Below are positions 32,257 to 44,284 of a stretch of 64,000 bases of DNA, piece by piece. The stretch's first letter is position 1; the number at the start of each line of letters is the position of its first letter. The stretch covers positions 806,001 through 870,000 of the forward strand of contig WWBZ02000008.1 of NCBI GenBank assembly GCA_011503125.2, in the 5' to 3' direction. The stretch comes from Botryosphaeria dothidea. Lineage: Eukaryota > Ascomycota > Dothideomycetes > Botryosphaeriales > Botryosphaeriaceae. The position numbers were made by a program, and so were the translations under genes. Under the pieces are notes generated by a model. That model made no database searches, had not been told where the DNA came from, and was given only the letters and a program-made list of their open reading frames with translations.

Positions 32257-35200
32257 GACTGTCCGTGCGTGGTGATGTTATGGATTCTTTTTTCTTTACA
32301 TCGCTCGCTGCTTACTGTGTCGATGGAATTAGGCGCCTCTCAAGTGACGGCTCGCAGGTCTTGGACGAGAGTGCGAGGTATATTTAGGTCAAATAGTGTT
32401 TAAATTGCACGTAGCTCCGGTCACATCGATATGCTTCCGCCTATTCATCGAGTGAGAAACTCCCGCATCGAAATCCTTCAAAAACAACCAAGAGAGGCCA
32501 ACAGCCTTGACTCCCTCCAGCTGAGCGCAAGAGACAGGAGTTCCACAGACGGCTGTCCGCAGCGACCAACCCTTCCCTGGCGCCGTCATCGTCGCCCTCC
32601 CTCCCTCATCCCCGCTCGACCTCCGGAATCTCGCGCGGGAGCCCACAGCGCCCAGGTGACCATCCCCTACGATGCAGCAGCGCGCCGAGTTGCACGGCAT
32701 CGGCGGTTGGATGCGCGTTGCTTTTTTGTCCCGCTCGACCCTGGCCGACAACCCACATGTCGAGGGAGGAGGCTTGTTCGCCCGCGCTCCCACCGAGCCC
32801 AATGCGAGCACAGCGGGAGTGCGAGAGGTGGGCCGCAGAGAAGAGTGCTCTGGCGCTGGCTCGCTTCTGGCTGGCAGAGGCTCGGCTGCGCGTTCCCATC
32901 TGCGGTCAGGGCCTCGCACAAAAAAAATTGCTGCTGCTAAGACAACCCCTCAATCATCGATGTTTTGTCGACGAAGTGCACTGCATTGCCAGACCACAAT
33001 CCGCTCTCGGCTGTTTCTTCCGCGGGTGGACGAGGTCGAGTAGTTGAATGATGACAGGCCGCGGCTGGAATAATCACAGATGCGCGCAAACGACTCGCAC
33101 AGTATATGCAAAGTGGCTCACTAGCGGCTTTGTAACATCAACGCCCATGTGCCTTGCAGGAGGAGGGGGGCTCGGCAGCCAGGAAGACCTGAGAAAAAGA
33201 CCAGCGGAGCTAGGGTCCTGCTGCAGCGCGATGGAGGAGACGAAGCACAAGCAAGGCTTTTTAAAGCAACCATGAGCTCAGGATACCGTTTCAGAGGAAC
33301 TCCGTCCAAAAGAAGTCAAGCAATTCATGAGGAAAGACACGTAAATAAAGAATTCCGTTCAGGGATCTCTGTTCTCATGTCGAGAGGGAGCCGCGACAGA
33401 TGGGGAGCTTCGAGGAGGTTGACGTGAAGTGGCGCTCCTGTCAGATGGCTTCGACGATTACGGCATGTTCATGGTCTGCGCGAGCATCTTTAATTGCTAG
33501 GACTGATCCCCGTGCCCTAGAAGACTCATACACGCTTGATGTTCCGATGCGTCACCGGATTAACTTGTTGGTGCCGAGCCGCACTTTGCTTGAACATGTT
33601 CATTCATGCCTCCGCCACCAAAGCACGTCCGGCGTACGAAGATGACTCTGGGCCGGTGAAACCGAGACATCGAACGGGAAACTTCACGGGTCGGCAAGCG
33701 TCCTTCGGCCCGTGAGTGCGGAGACGGAAAGACTTTGGCGTAGCAGCAAGCAAGCTTTGAGCCTTCAGTTGTAGTACCCGGCATGGGAGAATCCAGACTA
33801 TTGTATGTCTTGACGAACCCTTCAACCTGGTAAAGGACAGAGCATCAACCCGGTCAGAACCGGCGCCAGCAGGGTCGGAGGAGCATAGGGAGAACGAGGA
33901 CAGCAGGCCACAGATATCCTTTGCGTCTCTACTATCGTACAGTGCTTCCGACGCGTGTTTGCGGGGGTTCCCCCGCAGTGCCGAGAGCTGCTCCACAGAA
34001 CGGGGTGATAGAAGAACGGCAGTCAAGTGCCAACAGCCCCGTAGTGTTGCATTGCCCTTAGCTGCGCAATTTGCGAGACTGCTCTCTAATCTCCAAGCGC
34101 GATCAGGCGATGCATGTTTCAGTAACGCGAAGAGTCCAAAAGCGTCGAGATGCAAGATAAGGCAATGCGCCCTTCTGATAAAGGTGCTCCTATAGACCCC
34201 CAGTGTCACACGGCTGCGCGAAGCATGGCGTGCTCTTGGTCTCTGCCACAATCCTGTCTACGAGCCCGACGAGCCGCTACCTGCTCTCCATCCAACCGAG
34301 CTTCTGAGCAGCGCTAGCTCTTGTCATTGCAGTGCGGTAGCACGGGAGCTTGATCGTACCGAAGGCAGTGCAGGAAGAGACGATTGCAGGGGTTGTGGAG
34401 CGCTATCTCATACTCGCGGGCACTGTGGACGCATTAGTAAAAGGGCGACAAGCGCGTCCAAGTACGCGCCCGCCGAGAGCCAGTGATTGGCGGCTGGCGA
34501 CGGCGAAGGAGCAGTTCCCGCGACGGCGGAGCTTCCACCACATCCACTCCACAACGCATGGGCCTCGGGCCGTGTCATGTCCCGTCACGACAAGACTGAT
34601 GGCGCGGGAGATGGACGGCGACATGCATGCAGGCCTCTAACCCTCGTGTCCGCCACTGATGCCGACGGCCCGGGGAACACACGCTGATTGAGACGGAGCA
34701 GTGATCGGAAGCAGGGGCTGGATCGAGTAGCCACACGAGCTCCCTGCGGCTGCGATGTGGATGGCAGTAGGATGATTGCAAGATGGATGGATGGCGTTGG
34801 GGAAAAGCAGACGTGGCTGGGGAGCTGATATTTTTTTCTTCTTCGGTGAGAACCTATTCCCGTTCGCCACCGCCGCACCGAACTGCATATCTCACTACAA
34901 CCACCGCGATTGAAAAACAAATTTGTCTAACTCCGTCGCGCTGTTGACAAAAGATACAGAGAACCGACATGACTGTATGTAAACGACGTAGGTTTAATTT
35001 GGATTGACGCTTACATTGAGGATGAAGAGCTTCGGGTCAGATGCTCCAGAGAAAACGCTGCAAGACTCGGCGGCACTGGATTGAGTAAGTGCATTTGCCT
35101 TGAAGCTTTTCTTCGCCCATATTGGCAGTCATGCAAGCGAAATGGGCTGTTTACGCTGAGAAAAAAAAAATGCTCATGGGAGTCAAACAACTCGTGATCC

Positions 35201-35768
35201 CTTACCTCGCCCCGGCTGTCATGTCCAACCCCAACATCGCCATTATCAATCATTCACACCCCTCCATCGCACGTACCCTCATCGCCCATCTGTCCGTTAC
35301 GCAGGGTCATGTAATGGCGCGAAAAACCCGACTCTTGGGTTACTGGCTGCACCATGATGCAACCGGCGCGCAATGGTGCTGAGCAAGGCCAGCGGGAAGC
35401 TCGGGTTTGCCTACAGATGGGCATCTCCCGTTGTAGGGTCTGGAGCAATGGCACGCACAGGTCGTCGTCGTGGCGGAGACGTGCCCAAACTCCTAATGGA
35501 CCTCTGTTGGCAACCGTCGTGACTCCTGTGCGGCGGAATGCAGCAAGGCAGGGGGCGCCAAGACGACGTTTGCGATCTTTTCGGGATTTAACAATCGCGG
35601 ACCGGGCGGTGTGAATGGCGAAAGGCCTGGAAAACTGGCACGTTTTTGCGTTGGGATTTCGCAACGTGAGAGGACGCGCATGCTTCGATGTGGCAGCGAG
35701 ACCTTGACATGCGCATGGATGTATTGAAAGTCGACTAAAAGGACCACGCAACGTGGCCCGGAGGGCGA
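32257..35768. other. Long stretch without a supported gene
   Basis: Frames of 170-215 codons exist on both strands (32431-32940 plus, 32389-32919 minus, 33604-34251 minus from a TTG, 35254-35847 minus overlapping the next gene). None has a domain, and they conflict with each other. Confidence 0.4.
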
Positions 35769-36908
35769 TCAACCACGAGGCAGTGCGCGGGCCACCTGGA
35801 CATCGAGCAGGCGTTTGATAGCTGTGAGATGATTGCCAACGCCCCAATCTGCAATATTGTGCAGGTGTAAATGTAGACGCGCGGGGTGGTCTGGGTCGGC
35901 CAAGAGGTAGCGGTTGACACTCGTCAGGTGGTAGGCTGCGCTATCTTCGGACGCGTAGTGGACAAACAACTCGGCGGACCGGCCATCCATTGCGCATGAG
36001 AAGGCGGCGTGGGTTACGGGAGGCTCAACGGGCCACTGACCAGCTAGTATTCCCTGTGCCCTCACGGCAGCCGAGCCTGCTCCTGCGCATTGGTTGGTGG
36101 CGGTGTGCATGCTGCCAGCCTTGTTCTGGGCCTTGAACTCGACGGCGAGGAAGGGCCATAACAACTCGGAGATGGGCTCCGACACGGCATTTGTGGGGAA
36201 GATGGTGGCCATGGCCACGCGTTGCTGGGCGGTGAAGGCGGCGTCGCGCAGGCCGTACGTCACGTTGGGCACGGGTGTGCTGATGCGCGGGACGTTGGTG
36301 GTGAGCCCGTCGGCGAGGCCTGAGATACGCGGCAGACAGAGGTCCGGCCGAGCAAACGGCTGCTTGGCGATGCGCTGCACGAGCGGATGGTGCTCGGCGG
36401 ACGGCAGCAGGGAGACTGACGACAGCAGCACATTGCCCACATCCTCTTCGCCCAGATCCTCGGCGGCGACGATGGCGCGCACCCAGCGCTGCAGCTCCTC
36501 AGCGCTCGGCGCGGCTTCATCTCGCGGCGCGCCCAGAACGGCATTGACCAAGGACTGCACCGAGGCCGGCGCAGCGTCGCGCGACTTGGAGATGAAGACG
36601 CCGTTCAGTTCAAGCACGTTCTGGCGGTAGCGCGGCGAGCGCACCGTTTTGGATGTGGCCTCGCTGGCTGTCGACCCGGAGGTGGACGAGGCGCGTTTGC
36701 AATTGGACAACGGCGCTACGCGGGGCCGGGGGTAGCAAAGACGCCGTTGCCGAGGGAGAGACGGGCGACGACGACGAGTCTTCGTGAGCCGTGAGGGCGA
36801 GGGCGAGGACGAGGGCGCAGGGCGAGACCGCTTGCGCGGCGACGCCCGGGGAGGGGACGGCGAAAGGAATGACGTCTCGACCCAGTTGCGGACGATCTCT
36901 GGGTCCAT
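35769..36908 (-). CDS. DUF7924-type protein (possible PD-(D/E)xK-like fold)
   Basis: An intact 379-residue frame from an ATG in good context. Residues 1-90 are a basic, Ser/Pro-rich low-complexity region (SPSPPRASPRKRSRP). The core follows the pattern I know as DUF7924 in ascomycetes: YRQNVLELNGVFI, later PDLCLPRISGLADGLT, AAFTAQQRVAMATIF, ELLWPFLAVEFKAQNKAGSM, ATNQCAGAGSAAV, then FVHYASEDSAAYHLTSVNRY and a final HNIADWGVGNHLTAIKRLLD. The P-F-L-A-V-E-F-K-A-Q segment has the E-x-K spacing of PD-(D/E)xK nuclease-like folds; that activity is inference. Such genes are expanded in many filamentous ascomycetes and the function is not established. Length and all blocks look complete. Confidence 0.85.
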   Translation of the reverse strand: MDPEIVRNWVETSFLSPSPPRASPRKRSRPAPSSSPSPSRLTKTRRRRPSLPRQRRLCYPRPRVAPLSNCKRASSTSGSTASEATSKTVRSPRYRQNVLELNGVFISKSRDAAPASVQSLVNAVLGAPRDEAAPSAEELQRWVRAIVAAEDLGEEDVGNVLLSSVSLLPSAEHHPLVQRIAKQPFARPDLCLPRISGLADGLTTNVPRISTPVPNVTYGLRDAAFTAQQRVAMATIFPTNAVSEPISELLWPFLAVEFKAQNKAGSMHTATNQCAGAGSAAVRAQGILAGQWPVEPPVTHAAFSCAMDGRSAELFVHYASEDSAAYHLTSVNRYLLADPDHPARLHLHLHNIADWGVGNHLTAIKRLLDVQVARALPRG

Positions 36909-39886
36909 GTGCTGCTGGCGAGACGTGGGGTGTTGGTGTAGCGGAGAGCGAAGCGGAATTCTGCCGCGGGCGGTAAATCGCGTAGCTGTTATCTTATCTC
37001 ACAAGTTATCTCCTTTGGTTTTCGTGTCTGTGCGGATAATAACAGCACTACACCAATCAGCGCGACTCTTCTAAAACGCTTCCCGGAGTGTGGAAAGAAG
37101 GGTGCGTGCACTGATTGGCTGAGCGAGCTTTACCGCCTATATAACGAAAAGTCGACGGCAAGCATGGAACGGTCACTCATCTGTGCTCCATTCACCTCGG
37201 GAAAAAGACAGCCGCTGCATCGTCCCCGTCCTGCGCGCCCTCGAAATGGGTAGTGTTGCTCGGGGCAATTGGTCGTCTTTTTGCGATACAAATCTGTCAG
37301 CTGCGCGTGACCTGCGCACTATTGCATATAGCCAAAACCACCTCGACGACGGCCGAATACTGCGTCCCATCGATTCTCTGATGCGGACGTGTTACAGACC
37401 GCGCTGAAAGAATAATGGTGCTGGTTGGCGGGAGCCGAAGAACAGCATCATCCGGCCTTGACTCCGACCATTCGGCGCATGTGACCTCAGTAAAGCAAGG
37501 CTCCAGGCTCAATTCTCTCTCTTGATGCAAACAATAAGCACGAACAACACTCGAAGCAGTCCCACCCCGCTCGCATGCTTTTCGGCCAACATAGCCATCT
37601 TTCGTTGCCTCGGCATACTTGGCGCCAGTTTGCCCGGGCGGGGCGGGCCGGGCGCGACGAAGGTGACTCGATATTCGGAACTGGAGGGGAGGCATCGTGC
37701 CGACAGGTGTGGCGCAAATTATCAGAAGAGGCCATGAGATGTAAGACGTGCGTCTTCGGAGTAGTACGTCGTACTCTGGAGGAAGGTAATCGAGGCGATG
37801 ACGGGCAAAGCCGAAACAGAGGATCTAGTACAAAGATCTCCGAGCATCATACCATTACTCCAGCCGTCAAACTCCCAGCAAGACACTTTAATACTAACAG
37901 CGAGCCCACAACTTGAGCATAATTAATAAGGCAGTAGATAGATCAAATGCCCGAGGTTGAGGTCATCATGTACAGTCGACTCTACAGGCTTATTGGTCCG
38001 CATCCGAGAAACCGGTCCACTGACACCTTCAGCTCTCTCAATCTTCTATCTCTACGTAGTCTCTCCAGATCCTTCACTGTCGAACCCTTTTCCTTGCCCG
38101 TTTAGCGATGCGACCATTGGCCTTGGCCGCCTCTGAGATATTCCCAGCCGGACATGGACATGCATAAACTCTTGAAGACCCGCGTGCCGGTTATTCCTTC
38201 ATTCAAAGCGAACGTGGAAACCTTACAGGGGATCAACATGGTAGTGTTTTTTTAATGTGCTGGATCACTTGGTCACTCTAGAGATGGGAGGTCTCTTCAC
38301 GATTCGACCAGATCCTGAATTGCTTTTACGGAGTTTTAACATGCGTGGTAGGACCCCGGCAGTGGCTTTTTAAAAATCTATAAGAAGTTATATTCTATGT
38401 TAACTTATATATAGGGGAGACCACATCACGGAAGGGCTTATAGTAACCTCCGACTTGATTGGGAGTCACTGCTGTAACGAGCGGGCCTCTGCCTCTAAGG
38501 ATCCAAACACCAAAGAGGGAGAAATCCTATCGAGGGGTTTTCCTTGAGTGGGTACAAGAAGAGGTACGCGAGGAACGAGTAAACGACTGAAGACTGAGCA
38601 CTGCGTGCGAAGGTCTTGTTACCAATAGAGTCCAAATTCTATTGTGAAGTTGACCACGAAGGTTAAAGCTATCTAAGGAGTGTGGTTTATATACACGTAG
38701 GAGAGTGTCTACAATCTGTTATTGATTTCTTTGATCTGTACTGCCCGTTGAGCAGGAGAGTACGGAGCATACAGATCAATGTTGGTTTGATCTCATTGAT
38801 CTGTCTCTGGATGCCTGAGGCGTGCGAGATCCAAGGGATCAGTTCCTTGGCATCACGTGATCCACGAGACCCGTGGTGGGTCTTTACGGCGCGTGTCTGC
38901 GCCCCGCATGCTTCCTTTCCCATCCTATCTCGACTCCGTGAAGGCTGTGCCGTAACAACTGCGCCATCGTTACTCTCCAGCTCCATATTTTCACCTATCA
39001 ACGGCATTTATTATATGTCCGAAACTCCGAGTCCGCTAAGGGCGGCCTGGAACATGGTCTGCGCTTTAAATAGACCGTTGACCCCGCTGAAAGCGGGCCG
39101 TGGCCCGCAGTTACGAGATCGATCCGGACCGGGCGCTCGCTTAGCATGGGATGTCTCCCGGGATGTCGCCTTTCCCCTTTAAAGTAAACGTAGAAATTAG
39201 CATTCTTTCGTCGACGAAGCTGCTTCAGCGCTTATAGTCATGGCGCTATGGAATTAACTCTCTATTTTCCGATAGGCTAATTAAATGCATTTGGATTTTT
39301 TTTTTTAAGCAAAGCAGTATTGTTCTATTTCTTGGTACGGGTACTATTTAATACAGCACGCTGTGTGTATGCCTACAGAATGCTAGGCACACCGCCATAT
39401 TATTGCTGCTATATTAACACTGGTTGAGTGTTTCACGGCCCGTGCTCGGAGTCATTGCACCTTATTTCTACGAGTAAGAACAAAGCCACAACTAGGTCTG
39501 TAGTAATCGCCAAGCGACTAGTCGACTGGGCACCACGATTTGCTCTATCTAACTGAACCGAACGCCGCAGCCGAGACACGGTCTTACCACATAAAGAAAT
39601 TAGGCCTTTAGCGCCGCAATGCACTTCAGGGGTGGGCAGGAGCCGTACTCTCGTCAACATCGCGGTAGTAGACCTCGAAAAATTCGGACACGCCTTCAAG
39701 ACCCTCCGAATGCGAACTTTTGTGCTTAGCTAGTTGCATCTCGATATTTCGTGACTGTTGAACACGCGTACTAGGAGAAGAACTAAGCTCGGGTGGAGGT
39801 CTCGGGCCGCGCAGATGGAAAGGTGTATGTAAAGAGGGCTTGATACAGCTACACACCGCCATTACCAACAATTCATTCGTTCAAAA
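36909..39886. other. Long intergenic stretch, AT-rich from about 37.9 kb
   Basis: 36950-37900 carries only short frames. 37900-39400 is AT-rich with T runs (38245-38252 and 39299-39306) and no gene. An LTR-like sequence at 38617 was examined and rejected. Confidence 0.5.
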
Positions 39887-41458
39887 ATGCTTTTCTCGAT
39901 ATCACTTTTAGCTCTGGGCTCCGCCGTTTCCGCTGCGGCTGTGCCCACCGAGACCCTGCAGTCATGTTTGCTGACGGCCGTCGGCACAAACGACACTCTC
40001 GTAGCATTCCCGGACGACGCCCAGTACCAAGAGAACGACGTCCACCCGTACAACCTAGATATTCCCCTCGTCCCAGCCGCCGTTGCGTACCCGCAGAGTG
40101 TCGAGATGATTTCGGACATCGTCAAGTGCGCCGCTAAACACGAACACAAAGTCCAGGCAAGAACGGGCGGTTACAGCTTCGGGAACTACTGTACGGCCCA
40201 AACACACACATCTCTTCCCGAAAACCGATCCACTGATTCCACGCAGGTCTCGGCGGCAGCAACCTGACCACCATCGTCGTCGACACGCAACACCTCAAGC
40301 ACTTCTCCATGGACTAGAGCACGTGGATCGCCACCGTCGGCGCCGGGCACCGTCTGCAAGAGGTTGCCGACAGGATGAGCGCGGCAGGGCAGCGCACCAT
40401 CGCGCAAGGGGTCGCGCCCTACGTCGGCATCGGCGGGCACGCCACCATCGGCGGGCTGGGCCCGCTGTCGCGGCAGCTAGGCACGGCGGCCGACCAGGTC
40501 GTCGAAGTGCAGGTCGTGCTGGCCAACGGCACCGTCGCGCGCGCCTCGCGCACCGAGAACGCAGACCTCTTCTTCGCGCTCCGCGGCGCCGGCGCCGGGT
40601 TCGGCGTCGTGACTGAGTTCCTGTTCCAGACGGCGCCGGAGCCGGGCGAGGAGGAGCTGCTCGACTACACCTTCACCATCCGGAACACTTCTTCCTCCTC
40701 CTCCTCCTCCTCCTCCTCCTACTCTTCCGTAGCAGCAGGAAACACCACAGCCGCGCCATCCTCCCGTGAGCTCTACGCCGACACGCTCAAGGCCTGGAAC
40801 GCCATAGTCAGCGCCCCGGCCTTGTCCTGGAACCTCAGCTCCACCGCAACGCTGCACGCAAACGGCCTGCGCATCTACGGGCGCTACTACGGGCAGCGCG
40901 CCGACTTCGACGTCCTTGCCCTCGCCGCCCGCATCCCCAACATCCTGACCGCCGACGTCGTCTCGGGCGCCGCGGCGGACTCGGCCTCCGGCTTCCGTAT
41001 CCTGGGCGGCGACCCGGTCAGCTTCTACGCAAAGTCGCTGGCGTTTTCCCGGGCCGGTGACAGCAGCAGCAGCACCGGCACGCTGATGACGAACGCAAGC
41101 ATCGACGCGCTGCTGGACTATGTCGACGCGGCCGACAAGGACACGCTGACCTTGTTCGTCATCTTCGACCTGGCCGGCGGCAAGGTCAACGCCGCCGCGA
41201 CGGACGACGCGGCGTACAGCCTGCGCGACACGCTGTACTTCCTGCAGGCGTACGTCGTCGACCAGCCACGCGTCGACGCGACGACGCGCAGCTTCCTGGA
41301 GGGGCTGGTCGGCAACATCGAGGCGAACGTGCCGGGCGTGCGCGGCGCAGTACTGGGGCGGGAATCTGCCGCGGCTGCGGAGGATCAAGGCGGATGTGGA
41401 TCCGGCCGATGTGTTTAGCAATCCGCAGTCGGTGAGGCCTGCGGCTGTGGAGGAGTGA
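39887..41458 (+). pseudogene. Dead berberine-bridge/GOOX-type FAD oxidase
   Basis: Exon 1 (39887-40190) starts with a signal peptide (MLFSISLLALGSAVSA) and the FAD_binding_4 beginning (VPAAVAYPQSVEMISDIVKC..). A 56-nt intron (40191-40246, GTACGG..CACGCAG) leads into LGGSNLTTIVVDTQ and a long, GC-rich body with GIGGHATIGGLGPLSRQLG, ALRGAGAGFGVVTEF and the BBE C-terminus QYWGGNLPRLRRIKADVDPA. Lesions: a TAG at 40315 (HFSMD*STW), and a frame change near 41350 where the segment before QYWGG is shortened. In the FAD sites, the histidine of the GGHS motif is tyrosine (ARTGGYSFG), and the cysteine of the HGxCPxVGIGGH motif is absent (AQGVAPYVGIGGH). Both covalent flavin links known from this family would be lost. 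The body (40375-41418) is otherwise open, so decay is recent. Confidence 0.85.
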
Positions 41459-44284
41459 GTTATAGCTGTGCATGCTGGCGGGCGGGTTGTAAAAGAAATT
41501 AGCTCCGTCTTTTTTGATTATCCGTGTTGAAAATATCCATCTAAACCCAAATGTGCAGCATCTCTACGCGTATATACGTCCGGATGCATCCTTCATCTCT
41601 GAATGGGACTGTGTCTGTGGAGAGCCTTCTCAACGGACGTACTTATATACTAAACCCCATCCCATCTCCATCCTTCCATCTGCCTAGTGTAGCCTCGAAC
41701 ATCGTTTTTGCAATGTCCTCTTTCTCATCACTCCACTGTGTTCTTATATCCCACCCTTCTTCCATCGGTCTCTGCGGGTTACTACTCTTCATTAATAGAG
41801 TCGAAGACGTTGGCAGCTGTGTAGCCGCACTTTTGCTCTGGGAGTTGCTGGTTGATCGGGCGACGAACATAGCTACCGGTTTTCGCACGGACAATGAGAG
41901 CAGTCGCCAAGATGTAGGTGCTGTCCTGTTGGAAGAGCTGTTGATATGGTATTCGCTTCGGCAGAATCCGCTAAGATTTATTCACCACGACCTGTATCGA
42001 AAAGGTAGGGATGTTCGACTACATGGCTATGCGCATATCTCCTACTAAGGTCAATTTCAACTATCTCTGGGGAAGCTTTTAAAGGACATACTTAGTCTAA
42101 TTAGTAAAAGATGTACGTCCCGGCAACGGCCAGCACTTTTGTAATGACAAGATTTGTTTCGACCCAATGAGACCGTTCAAAATCATATGCGCGGTTAAAA
42201 TTCCGGCGTCGAACACCAGTCGCGAAAAGTGGGGAGAGATCCATCGCCTGAGAGACCAATCAGTCATCACACACACACACACACACACACACGAGCAAGA
42301 GAGATCTGCACGCATCTCCTTCGAGCGCAATCGACGAGACGAACTTCGAACATCGGATTGCGGCGAGGCAGAGAGCTGCGCCTGCAGGCCGCACGCGGAG
42401 CTGCGCGGCCCATGCCTTTACTAGGCAACATCGCCGGCACGGGCAGGGGTGGTATTGGATGATGGAGCCGGATCGGCGCGGCCTCTGGCTGCATCCAATG
42501 ATAAGTCATTCGATCTGATAACCGTCAACATCGATTGCCCTTGGCAGCACATCCCCAGCCCCCATTTCGCTATGGCCAAGCCACTGGACAGTTTTCCCCG
42601 TATTTGGGCGAATGCCATCTTATGGTGTTTTTGATTCGTCACGTACGGCTAACAAGGGCGAGTGCTCCATCTTTTTTGGGAGTTTGTAACAGAATGATAA
42701 GAGGGGAATGAGATCAAGACATCCGCCCACACTATTTTCGACCTCTACACCTACCAGACCCACCCGGCTGATAAGAAAAAGGTTGTGGATCCGGCATACA
42801 TCGTTCGTTCCTGCGTTCTCTGTCACTGCCAGCCATAGCAACGAGTCTCAGAAGTAGATTGCGGCCAAGATGGTGCAGTCAAAGACTTCATATCAAAGCC
42901 CAACATGGTGTCGTGATGGTCACTTCCCGAGTCTGAGCCCATTCTGGATGCTGGCTTCATTTTGCAGCGGAAGAAGGAGGTTCAAGCATCATAGGCTGAC
43001 CAATGGGCATATAGGAGACTGGGAGATGAGAAAAGATGCGGCAGGAGAAAAGGAGTGAGCAGTTGTGAGTACCCGATAGAGGACCTGGAAGGGACGGCTC
43101 GCAAGCCTTGCGCCAAGATTTTTGAGCCGCACGGGACGGTCCGCAACTACTACTGCATGAAACGCATCTAGTCCAAAGCTTAAATTACCAACGGCACACT
43201 TCCGGTATTAGCTGACTACCCCTCATTTTTTCTCACAACCTTCTCATCCAGCATTGGGTAACTTTACTGTCATTTCAGCCCATTCATTTTATAATCTATT
43301 CTATTAGTGGGCTTCAGCGACCATCGGAGCCCAGCTTACGATTTATTTAAACTGTAGGAATTCGTCATTACGTTGTGCGATGTATGCCTAGCAACCAACT
43401 CAAACTTCACATCTACGGCAAAAATGCGCTCCGATATCAACAGTTTAAGGGTCGGATTGGAACAGTCAGCGATACACGATCTAGAAGTATATATCATGCA
43501 TCGTGCAGCTGGCTAGTTAATGCTAAGCCCATCACTTAGAGTGCTATATACGCAGTACGAGGCACAGATTTCTGCCGGTGTACCATTAAATGACCTAAAA
43601 AAATTTATGAAATGCTGCCATAAGATGCATCCTATCGCACGCTCGACGCGAAGTCACATTTGTTTTCGCAGCCTGCAACTCCTTTATAGCCTTGGTGGCC
43701 GGCCTCAACCTTCATCCAGCTTTCTTGGCCCCATTCTCCCCTCAACTATCAAGTTCAGTCTATTTGCATAGACTCAGCAAAGAGAGTCACAAGGGGTCAA
43801 TTTACCTTCAACTATGCCAGGAGCATGAGACGAGGAAACCTTCAAACATCGGAGTACGGTAGGGAAAATCGATGTAGTGTCTACGACCACCTGCGTAGAA
43901 GAAGGTAAGTAATTCGGGGGTAGAGATTTTACCAGACAACCACTGATGTTGTGAATTACCATTTTCCCCAGAGGTGGAAACGTGCTAGGAGTCGCCATCT
44001 CTATCGTGTTTGTTTCCCCTAAAGAGCGACTTCCAGCCCCGCTCGCATACATCCTTCTTTGTATCACCTCGGCGCTATGGCAACGCGAGCCAAGGACCTC
44101 ATGTAAACATTACACAAAACAGGATGCGCTGTCCTTTCATTACCCCGCCGCGCAGCCAGCCTTTTGGCAATCGTTCTTCAAGAAACCGAGACGCTTCAAA
44201 ACAGCGCAGCCAGCCCACTCCCGCTACTTCCAACCGCCCTTGCCGATCGCCGAATTCCCTAAACCAGCCTTTTCTTTTGCAGCA
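41459..44284. other. Intergenic, no supported gene
   Basis: Short frames only (for example 41551-42048 plus, 41643-41894 minus). An (AC)12 microsatellite lies at 42269-42292. The leader of the next gene, with stops, runs from about 44100. Confidence 0.45.

Noticed and set aside
33604..34251. 215-codon minus-strand frame
   Set aside because: Begins only at TTG, has no domain and competes with plus-strand frames.
38617..38960. LTR-like sequence starting TGTTAC and ending GTAACA
   Set aside because: The flanks (GGTCT and ACTGC) are not a direct repeat and no second copy was found.
40477..41421. 314-codon minus-strand frame
   Set aside because: Antisense shadow of the FAD oxidase body.
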